64,000 nt of DNA from Puccinellia tenuiflora (Eukaryota; Streptophyta; Magnoliopsida; Poales; Poaceae): contig QRDG01000398.1 in the NCBI GenBank assembly GCA_012064385.1, forward strand, positions 268,697-332,696, in the 5' to 3' direction. Position numbers and translations under genes: made by a program. Position 1 is the first letter of the stretch. The number at the start of each line of letters is the position of its first letter. This document shows positions 56,663 to 64,000 of the stretch, in pieces. The notes below the pieces were generated by a model. That model ran no database searches. It was not told where the DNA came from and saw nothing but the letters and a program-made list of their open reading frames with translations.

Positions 56663-57408
56663 TTGGGGCAGCTTTAACTCAAGAGGCCGAAGGACAGGAG
56701 TACGTCATCACTTACCTAAGCCGGCGACTGCTGGATGCCGAGTCAAGGTACAGCTTTGTGGAAAGGTTGTGCTTGTCTCTTTATTTTGCTTGCACCAAAT
56801 TGCACCATTATGTTTTATCTAGTGAGTGCAAGGTTCTTAGTCAGACCGATGTCATCAAACACATGATACATAGGCCGATTCTCAGTGGACGAATCGGCAA
56901 ATGGGCATATGGGTTGATCGAGTATGATTTGGCTTACGAACCTCTCAAATCTGTGAAAGGCCAGGTTGTGGCCGATTTCATTGTTGAACATCGGATTGAT
57001 TTAGAGCAAGAAGCCGACTTACATGTTGTGTCGGCTGTACCATGGAAACTTTATTTTGACGGTTCAGTTTGCAGTAGTGGACAAGGAATTGGCATTGTGT
57101 ATATTTCACCCCACAGTACTATCTTTGAAGCCTCTTGTCGTCTCAATTATTTTTGCACTAACAATGAAGCCGAATACGAAGCTCTTCTATTCGGGTTAGA
57201 AATTTTGAAAGATGCAGGAGTGACTCATGTCGAGGCATATGGCGATTCACTGCATATCGTCCAGCAAGTGGCCAAGATCTTCCAATGCAATAGTGGATCA
57301 CTCAACACATTTCTCGACAGGTGCCTGGATATCATATTGACTTTGGATTACTTTTCTATATCTCTTGTTTCCAGGCAGGACAACTGGCTCGCCAACGAGT
57401 TGGCATAG
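56608..57408 (+). pseudogene. pol: D RNase H and second RNase H (aRNH)
   Basis: RNase H remnant (Y-I-A-A-Q-E-K-V-I-G-A-A-L-T-Q, E-R-L-C-L-S-L-Y-F-A), then tether and archaeal-type RNase H: W-K-L-Y-F-D-G-S, N-N-E-A-E-Y-E-A-L and G-D-S-L with the catalytic acidic residues. Presence of two RNase H domains marks the Tat lineage. Ends at a TAG (57406-57408) where the frame otherwise continues into integrase. Confidence 0.9.
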
Positions 57409-58845
57409 CAGGCATCAGGCTATCATGTCAGTAGAGGAGCTTTTTTCACAGCGGAGAAGCCGATGCTAGCTGTTGTCAATAACTCGGAAGCTGGAGGAAA
57501 AACCGGGTTATTTAACTCGGAAGCTAGAGGTAAAGCCGGGTTATCTAATTCGGCTCTGGAGGAATTTGGTGGAACCCGGTTAGCTAATTGGAGGGCACCT
57601 ATTGTTGATTATCTGAAGAATCCGAGTCAGAAAACAGATAGAGCTGTTCGGCGGCTTTCTTTTAAGTATACTTTGATAGATGACGAGTTATATCGCCGAA
57701 CAGCTGATGGTCTTCTTCTTAAATGCCTGGATGAAGATCAATCTCGGGTTGCCATGGGAGAAGTTCATGATGGTTTATGCGGGACACATCAGTCGCCTCA
57801 CAAAATGAAGTGGATGCTCAGACGAGCCGGATTTTACTGGCCGACGATGATTAATGACTACTTCCGATACTACAAGGGGTGCGAAGCGTGTCAGAGATTC
57901 GGAGATATTCAGTTAGTACCAGCCTCACTTCTTAATCCGGTAGTAAAGCCGTGGCCTTTTCAAGGATGGGCATTGGATTTCATTGGTATGATTAACCCGG
58001 CTTCATCCAAGGGGCATCGGTTTGTGTTGGTTGCTACTGATTATTTCACCAAGTGGTCCGAAGCAGTACCCCTCCAGAATATGACCCACAAAGAGGTAAT
58101 TCAATTTATCACGGAGCATATTGTTCATAGATTCGGTATATCGCAAACTCTCACTACAGATCAAGGTACCTCCTTCATGGCTAAAGAGGTGAAACAGTTT
58201 GCCGAATCACTTGGGATCAAGATGCTCAGTTCATCTCCATATTACGCTCAAGCCAATGGGCAAGCCGAGTCAAGCAACAAAATTCTGATCAAGTTGATTA
58301 AGAAGAAAGTACAGGACTACCCGAGGAGGTGGCATGAGGTACTATCTGAGGCATTGTGGGCTCACCGGATCTCAAGGCATGGTGCAACCAAGGTAACTCC
58401 TTTTGAGTTAGTTTATGGACAAGAAGCCGTTTTAACGATATAAGTAAATCTGGCTGCTTTGAGGTTCGCTAAGCAAAATGATTTGTCAGCTGAGGATTAT
58501 CAAAATTTGATGATGGACAACATAGACGAGGTAGCCGACAAACGTATCAAGGCTCTGAAGGACATTGAGAAGGAGAAGTTGCGGGTAGCAAAAGCTTACA
58601 ACAAAAGAGTTCGGATCAAGGATTTTCAAATCGGTGACTTGTTCTGGAAAGTCATATTGCCAATCGGTTCAAAAAGCCGAAGATTCGGCAAATGGTCACC
58701 AAGTTGGGAAGGGCCGTTCCGAGTCGTAAGGATTGTACCCGGTAACTCATATCTGGTGGAAACATTGGAGGGCGACATACTGCCCCGAGCTATCAATGGG
58801 AAGTACTTGAAGAAATTCCACCTGAGTGTGTGGCAAACTGCATAA
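57409..58845 (+). pseudogene. pol: D integrase
   Basis: Zinc domain (H-D-G-L-C-G-T-H...C-E-A-C-Q-R), core with A-L-D-F-I-G-M-I, T-T-D-Q-G-T-S-F and A-N-G-Q-A-E-S-S (D, D, E all present), and a C-terminal domain after a TAA at 58441 (G-D-L-F-W-K-V, W-E-G-P-F-R-V). The core itself is undamaged. The final stop is at 58843. Without the stops at 57406 and 58441 the frame would be continuous. Confidence 0.9.
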
Positions 58846-58930
58846 GTCGCACATCTGGCCGATGAGCTTAAGCATCGCCCTTAGACAAATCTTCTACATC
58901 GGATATTTTCTAGTACGCAAGCTTTACTAG

Positions 58931-58945
58931 AAAACAGGGGGGCAT
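58931..58945 (+). other. D polypurine tract
   Basis: AAAACAGGGGGGCAT just before the 3' LTR (58947). Confidence 0.8.
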
Positions 58946-58946
58946 G

Positions 58947-59810
58947 TGTTAGCACCCATTTTTGGAAGGTCCCGGGGCCGAGCTCACTCAAGGAAAGGAA
59001 GACCCGGCAGAAGTTAACCCGGTGGAGTTAACCCGGTTTTGGTCAGAAACCGGGTCACATGTTCAAGCTCACTCGGAAGATGTACGACTCGGAGAGGACT
59101 TGGGATGACGACCTGGCAGGATTTAACTTGGCAGGCAGACCCGGCTTACTCGGGACCCGGTGCAGGTTAGACTCGAAGGTTCTTGAAGATTCCAGAAGCC
59201 GCATCAGAGAAGCCGGACGCGAGGAGGTTTAACACTTGCCAAAGCCCAAAGCAAAGGTTTGTGGCGCCAGAAGGAGTTCGGGTTCAACCCGGAAGGAAAA
59301 GGTGGCTTTCCAAAAGGAACCGGAGGTGTCCAGCATGAATCCGGCCGGGAGTCTTACCTAATTTAGAAGTAGAAACCGACCTAGTTCATGAGTTGTAATC
59401 CGTGTAAAAGTACAATTGCTTGTACGGAAAGTCCAGCCGCCTCGCTATATATATTTAAGAGGTGACGGCCGATTGAAATTAAGTAAACAATTGACAATCA
59501 ATACCAAACCCTACTTTTTACCCTCAAACCCTTGCTCCTGCTTCCGTTGTTCGGCGACTTCAAGAGATTTTGACGAATATCGACAATCGAGTTGAGAGCG
59601 GTCTAATCCGGCTTAACTCAGCCAATCGTCGCCGGCTTCCTCCGACGGGGTCCCTCTCGAGGGGCTGGGGCGTCTAGTTCTAAAAGAACCGGCTTGGTAT
59701 CTTGCGTATCGCGCTGCAGGTCGGTCTCCCGCGGGGCGAGTTGCGGAGTATCTCCCCCGACACCGTGGGTACACGAGGACGTGTTCGTGTGACGCGTTTT
59801 TAGCGCAACA
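58947..59810 (+). repeat. D 3' LTR (864 bp)
   Basis: TGTTAGCACCC...TTTTTAGCGCAACA, complete, followed by TSD cagtt. Many differences from the 5' copy. Confidence 0.93.
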
Positions 59811-61123
59811 CAGTTGGATATTTTACCTTACCACATAAGACTTCAACGTCTTTGACAATTCCCACCGGGTGGATGACATCTCTATTAGCTAATTTAATCT
59901 CCTAATCAATATCTTCAAGCTCACATGGTGCAATCTTGCACATTATCTCTTGATAAAAGTGTATAAGGAATAGCACTTGCACTTGCTCCCATATCACATA
60001 GTCCATAATAGCAATGATCACCTATTTTAATAGAAACAACAGGAGTACCAACAACTTTTGCACTCTTATCTTGCCTAACAATGTTAGTAGCAGCTTCACA
60101 AAAATTAATAGAACTTCCATCGACGTTCTCAGTTACAAGATCTTTAACCAAAGCTACTAGAGAGGCAATTTCTAGTTGTTCATCAGGTTCATAAGCTTTT
60201 CTTTCACTTTTATTAACCACATTAGCAACAATTGAGTGTTCTTTAATTCTTATAGGAAAGGGTGGTTTTTCAAAGTGAACAGCAGGTAAAACAGATTCAA
60301 CTTTGTGCACAGGTATATCATTACTAACAAGCACATCCTTTTTACAAACATCTTTAAAAGGTTCATGGTACTTATTCCAATTTTCTTTTGGAATATTAAT
60401 GTGAGCAGCAAAGGATTTATATAGATCAACAACAATTTGAGAATCGAGCCCAAACTTAGTACTAAGTACCTTGAAATGTTCAGTTTCCATGAACGATTTA
60501 ATGCAATCATACTCGTAATTTATACCTGATTCTTTACCTTTGTCGATCTCCCAATCCTCTGCATTGTGATAAATCCTTTCAATGAGATCCCATTTAGCAT
60601 TAACCTTTTTGTTTGTAAAAGATTCGAGAGAAGAAGCATAGAGCATATCCTTATCATGGCGTGATAGCCTTGCATAAAAATTGTTAACAATTATATCATT
60701 AGGAAGCTCATGATTGGGGCATTTGAGCATTAGAGATTTCAACCTCCCCCAAGCTTGAGCGATGCTTTCTCTTTCACGTGGCCAAAAGTTGTAAATATAA
60801 TTTCTATCTTGATGAATTTCATGAAGAGGATAAAATATAGAATAAAAGAGAGACATAAGCTCTTTCCAATCCATCAAATGAGAATTATCCAGAAGCATAT
60901 ACCAATCCATAGCTTTATCCTTTAATGATATTGAAAATAATTTCCTCATGATTACCTCTCTTGGCATACCTGCAATCTTGAATAGCTCACACAGTTCTTT
61001 AATATAAAGCAAATGATACCCGGATGGATAGTCCCATCCCCTGCATAACGATTACTCATAACATGATCAATAATTCCCATAGGTATTTTGGATGGATCAA
61101 TTTCATAGAGTGGAGGACTCTTC
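59811..61123 (-). pseudogene. gag: A gag and protease start
   Basis: 61012-59921 gives 363 codons: Athila-type gag (L-C-E-L-F-K-I-A-G, A-M-D-W-Y-M-L-L, F-Y-S-I-F-Y-P-L-H-E-I, N-F-W-P-R-E-R-E-S-I-A-Q-A-W) and at its end the protease C-D-M-G-A-S-A-S-A-I-P. No zinc knuckle, as is frequent in Athila gag. Frameshifts at both ends: upstream gag codons lie in another frame up to 61123, and protease continues in another frame from about 59935 to 59811 with a stop near 59905. The next codon is at 29788 beyond D. Right end cut by G at 61124. Confidence 0.9.
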
Positions 61124-62075
61124 TGATGTAGCCCAACCCAACGTCACCACCATATCAAGCATTCCAACATGTGCCAAGTCACCATGGACATCTAAGGTGA
61201 ACTCAATCCTCTCTACGGACCCCAATATGCCGCCTTTGGATGGTATACTACCTAAGCGTCTACCCTTGTACATTACTAGGTGTCACACGACGAGTACGGA
61301 TGCCAAGGGAGACGCCGAGGGATCCCAAGAGTCGAAGCCATCCAAGGCGTACGCATGGAAGCGGAGGAACACGAAGCGGAGACAAGACGAAGATGAAGAA
61401 GGAGGCAAAGCCAGTCTGGCCGGCTTCCAGGCCGGCCACACGCCAGAGGCCGCCGGCCTCCAGCCCGGCCTAGGCCGGCTCCCAGGCCGGCCACACACCA
61501 GAGCCAGCCGTCCTCCAGGCCGTCCTAGGCCGGCTCCCAGGCCGGCCTCCATGCCGAGGCAACCGGCCTCCCTGCCGGCCTATTCCGGCTCCCAGGCCGG
61601 CCACTCGTGTCCTGCCCCCCTTTTGTACTAAGACTATAAATAGCACTTCCCCTCTTCCATTCGATAGATAGGCATAGACTAGAGTTGGACTAGACACTTG
61701 GGCTTGTGCTCATCCCTCCCTTTGTGGAGAAGATCCCCTTGTGGATTCAAGACTCCTCCTTAGATGTATCTATTGGAGTGATTCAAGGTTCCCTTCTTGC
61801 GCAAAGTCTCTCGTGTAGAGGATTCTACTTCACCGTCTCTCCTCCCCACGATTCTACCGCGTGCTTGCCGATCTTTCACATAGGGATTCTACCTCGCGGT
61901 CTCTCCCTTGTGTGATTCTATTGGGCCGGTTGGACCGACCGGTGAGGGCAACGCGTCAATTGTATCGGGTTTGTGTTCTTGTGTTCTTCGTGTTCTTCGT
62001 GTTCTTGCGTGCATTCGTCCCCTCGTTCGTCAATCCGTGAAGATCGGGCCGTCCTAGAGGGCTTTGCCCGCATCA
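61124..62075 (+). repeat. G 5' LTR (952 bp)
   Basis: TGATGTAGCCC...CCCGCATCA with inverted TGATG/CATCA ends, followed by a tRNA-Met PBS. TATA box TATAAATA at 61635-61642. Contains GGCCGG palindromic repeats (61425-61608) and a (GTGTTCTTC)n run (61973-62008). Only this LTR of G is visible; whether it was a copia element or a chromovirus cannot be told. It interrupts the A gag. Confidence 0.85.
61425..61608. repeat. GGCCGG palindromic repeats in G LTR
   Basis: Alternating CCGGCCTCCAGCCCGGCC and GGCTCCCAGGCCGGCC units in both orientations, about 200 bp upstream of the TATA box down to immediately before it. Confidence 0.85.
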
Positions 62076-62077
62076 TA

Positions 62078-62089
62078 TGGTATCAGAGC
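62078..62089 (+). other. G primer binding site (initiator tRNA-Met)
   Basis: TGGTATCAGAGC two bases after the LTR end CATCA (62075). Confidence 0.88.
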
Positions 62090-62399
62090 TTTAGGTTGCC
62101 ATGGATTTGACCTTTGTTTTCCCCCAATTCCCCCAAATTTTTCTTTGATTTTGCCAATTTCGAAAATTCCACAAAAAAATAGCCTCAAATTGCTTTTGGC
62201 TCGATCTGAGATTCTTGTGAGTTTTGGCAGGTGTGATCCGTGGATCTCATGCTATACTTGTTGATCCAGCTTACTTTGCGTTTCCCATGGCCAAATTCTT
62301 TTGATTTCCCCTCCGATTTGGTGTTTTTCGGGCCGTTTTTCCTCCCAAAATCGCCCATTTTCGCATCACGGGAAGGTCAGTGCCCGGCCTCCAGCCCGG
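62090..62399 (+). mobile_element. G leader fragment
   Basis: About 310 bp of T-rich, non-coding leader typical of the region behind a PBS. No gag begins before the sequence breaks off. 62386-62408 is nearly identical to 61454-61477 of the G LTR (CGGCCTCCAGCCCGGCC), which may have served as the joint. Confidence 0.7.
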
Positions 62400-62654
62400 C
62401 CTAGGCCGTCCTCCCACCCTGCATGAGTCTAACGCCAAGACACTGGTTCTGTTCTGTTCCGGTGTCTTAGCTCTCTTCCGGGGAAAGCCGGCAGAGTGGG
62501 AGCGGTTAAACCTTTACCTTGCATGAGTCTAACCCAAGGATCATCAGTGTGCGTAAGGACAGGTTCAGTGCCTATTTCAACACCCTGCCCCACGGCATGA
62601 GCTAAGACACCCTGCATTAGTCTAACGCCATGAGCCTAGGCCGTCCTCCCACCC
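62400..62654. repeat. Mosaic of short repeats and an LTR scrap
   Basis: A 20-bp direct repeat (CCTAGGCCGTCCTCCCACCC) at 62400-62419 and 62635-62654 encloses about 215 bp. Inside: GCATGAGTCTAAC at 62421 and exactly 100 bp later at 62521, a variant at 62614; GGTGTCTTAGCTC (62461-62473) and its exact inverse GAGCTAAGACACC (62599-62611); a hairpin AAGACAC/GTGTCTT (62437/62462). The central 62470-62595 resembles the chromovirus LTR region 16690-16805 of F. No gene. Confidence 0.7.
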
Positions 62655-62967
62655 GTGGCCCAGGGTGGACCCGCGGCAGGGGCCGCCCCTGCTCCCTGGA
62701 GCTCGCCTCCGTGCGCCCTTTTCGCTCCTTGACTTATTTCCCAAAATATTTATCTCCGAATTTTTCTGGAATTTTTGGAGCTTCCGACGTCAGGTATCTT
62801 GACAGGTACTTTTCCAGCTGATTCCGAGCTCCGGCAGATGCATCCCCAATAATTGCAAAACATGCAAAATAAGGTAAAATGACATAAGTATTGCATCACA
62901 ATATGAAATATATCAATGAATAAAGGTAAATTATGATGTAAAATAGTGATGCAAAATGGACGTATCA
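62640..62967 (-). repeat. A 5' LTR fragment
   Basis: Minus-strand LTR start TGATACGTCCATTTTGCATC at 62967; closely matches 9755-10082. Only the first about 320 bp remain. The rest of this LTR, the PBS and the leader of A are missing between here and 61123. Confidence 0.88.
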
Positions 62968-63050
62968 TTTCCTAGCCTCCTTCACGCCCCGTGCCGAACC
63001 TGAAAAGGGGGTATCCTTTACTCCCGGTGTCCGTGATCCAAGACACGACA
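62968..63050 (+). repeat. H 5' LTR, last about 83 bp
   Basis: Ends GACACGACA at 63050, the ending style of Tat-type LTRs, followed by a PBS-like site. The LTR is cut at 62968 by the A LTR; tttcc (62968-62972) is the expected TSD if A inserted here, with the partner outside the window. Confidence 0.65.
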
Positions 63051-63052
63051 TC

Positions 63053-63072
63053 TGGTGTGCCAGGTAGGGGGC
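63053..63072 (+). other. Probable H primer binding site
   Basis: TGGTGTGCCAGGTAGGGGGC two bases after the LTR end. Position and form fit a PBS; I cannot assign the tRNA with certainty. Confidence 0.6.
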
Positions 63073-63166
63073 GCAAGCACTAGATCCATCTTGGTCAACC
63101 TCAAGTTCTTCGTCAAGATCTCCGTCAAGCTCGTCACCTAGACCCGCGTTAGGCTCTTCACCAAGC

Positions 63167-64000
63167 ATGCCGCCAAAGAAGAAGCCCGACGCCGCGGCAT
63201 CCAAGCCGGTCTCACCCTCGCGCACTCAGGCTTTTGCGGACCGTCACGCTGCGGCGGCGAACCAGAACGCTCCTCCCCCACTGCCTGCGGAAAAGGTGGT
63301 CCCGGGCGGAGCGGGCGGCAATGACAAGAGCGGCGAGGTCAGGGGCACGACTACCCGCAGGAACTGCACCGAGTGTCCTCCATCACGCTCGGGGGGAGAA
63401 AAGAGCGTCACCGACGGTGCCAGCAAGGACCCCACTACAAAGGAGAAGAGTGACGGCACCCGTGCCGGCGAAGATCCGCAAGGCGCCAAGGGCAAGTCTG
63501 CCGCACCCTAGGTTTCGGATGCGCAGGCTCGCCACGACGCCCTCGTCGCCGCCAAGACCATGATGCAGTTTCCCCCGAGCACCAGATATCCCAAGGTCTA
63601 CCAGGAGTGGAGGGCCCGCCTGGAGGGGCTCCTCGACTTCGCCGACGGCGGTCCTGGGTGCGAACCCGCTCGCTCTCCTACCGTCAACGGCCCTGGAGCG
63701 GGAGGAAACAAGATGCGCAAGCAGAGGGGCCAGCCCCGTGGTGAGCGCCAGGATGAGACCGTTATCCCGCGCATAGGTCCTCCGGCAGCCGATCGGTTGG
63801 ACCGTGACCGTGGGAAAACCATCTCCGTCGGCTCATCCACCACTCGCAATCGAGACCTGCTCCATCACCTCAACACCCGCATGTACGAAGACATGCGTAC
63901 CCGCATCAAGCGCCGCCGGGAATGCCATCGCCGGGAAGATCGGGAAGACGACATCGCTGAAGGCTGCCTCGCCCTCTCTCCCGAGTTCCGCCAAGCCACT
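63167..64000 (+). pseudogene. gag: H gag, N-terminal part
   Basis: Starts MPPKKKPDAAAS at 63167, 95 bp behind the PBS. First 114 codons are Ala/Pro/Lys-rich; a TAG at 63509-63511 interrupts. The same frame continues open to the window end: a helix-prone part (A-R-H-D-A-L-V-A-A-K-T-M-M), basic R-I-K-R-R-R-E-C-H-R-R-E-D, and A-L-S-P-E-F-R-Q, which resembles the sequence just before the capsid domain in Tat-type gag. So H is probably a plus-strand Tat element continuing to the right. Confidence 0.7.

Larger units (their letters stand above)
29789..59810 (+). mobile_element. D: Tat-type gypsy element split by C
   Basis: LTRs 29789-30642 and 58947-59810, gag 30674-32602, then the C insertion (32603-54449), then protease, RT, two RNase H domains, integrase, PPT and 3' LTR. 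TSD cagtt. Without C and B it would be about 8.2 kb. LTRs differ at many positions (by eye several percent), so D is older than C, B or F. No recognisable PBS after the 5' LTR. Coding region has at least four stops, a frameshift and a deletion in the RNase H region. Confidence 0.93.

Noticed and set aside
61092..61631. 179-codon frame starting MDQFHRVE
   Set aside because: It runs from A gag antisense into the G LTR and through the GGCCGG repeats; repeat-driven, no domain.
1..64000. CRISPR array, operon or bacterial system
   Set aside because: No spaced regular repeats, no bacterial genes; TSDs, tRNA-primed PBSs and plant retroelement proteins show a plant nuclear genome.
1..64000. Host gene between elements
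   Set aside because: Every stretch over 300 bases could be assigned to an LTR, an internal domain or a leader. Nothing is left with exon-like conservation outside elements; a very diverged gene fragment cannot be excluded without a search.

Overview
The window is a plant nuclear segment, almost certainly from a grass (Poaceae), probably of the wheat/barley/oat/ryegrass group. I base this on the retrotransposon families present; no host gene gives independent support. I can find no host protein gene, rRNA, tRNA gene or CRISPR. Practically every base belongs to LTR retrotransposons of the Ty3/gypsy superfamily or to a truncated LTR element, inserted into one another like Russian dolls. Letters used below: H, A, E2, E1, F, D, C, B, G.

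Layout from left to right. 1-5938: E1, minus strand, Tat-type gypsy element (RT plus two RNase H domains) with its 5' LTR at 5019-5938 and its 3' part outside the window. 5939-9215: E2, a second minus-strand Tat-type element, cut by E1 inside its protease. 9216-15707: 3' half of A, an old Athila-type element (minus): 3' LTR, PPT, an ORF in the env position, integrase, RNase H and RT. 15708-29361: F, a complete Tekay/Del-type chromovirus (minus) with 3.9-kb LTRs, TSD agtat and an extra ORF (orf0) upstream of gag. 29362-29788: a slice of A. 29789-59810: D, a plus-strand Tat-type element with TSD cagtt, split by C (32603-54449, plus-strand chromovirus). C is itself split by B (38837-48551, gag-only, non-autonomous, TSD cctcc). 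59811-61123: gag/protease of A. 61124-62399: G, a 5' LTR plus leader of another element. 62400-62654: a patchwork of short repeats. 62640-62967: a piece of the 5' LTR of A. 62968-64000: H, plus strand, with an LTR remnant, PBS and the start of a gag.

Nesting order is H < A < D < C < B on one branch, with F, G and E2(<E1) also sitting in A. H as outermost shell is inference. LTR divergence by eye fits this order: B pair about 6 substitutions in 3.86 kb, F pair about 1.2 percent, C pair about 2-3 percent, D pair visibly more. All autonomous pol genes here carry stops, frameshifts or deletions. Only the gag of B and orf0 of F are clean reading frames in a clearly defined element context.

Most interesting points: orf0 of F has the layout of a double-stranded-RNA-binding domain; B is a very young gag-only element that must have moved with enzymes supplied in trans; a perfect hairpin lies at the pol stop/PPT of F, C and B; the long LTRs of F, C and B share a gene-like cassette (TATA, GC-rich exon, GT donor, AG acceptor, short conserved terminal exon); and a mosaic of repeats sits at 62400-62654.
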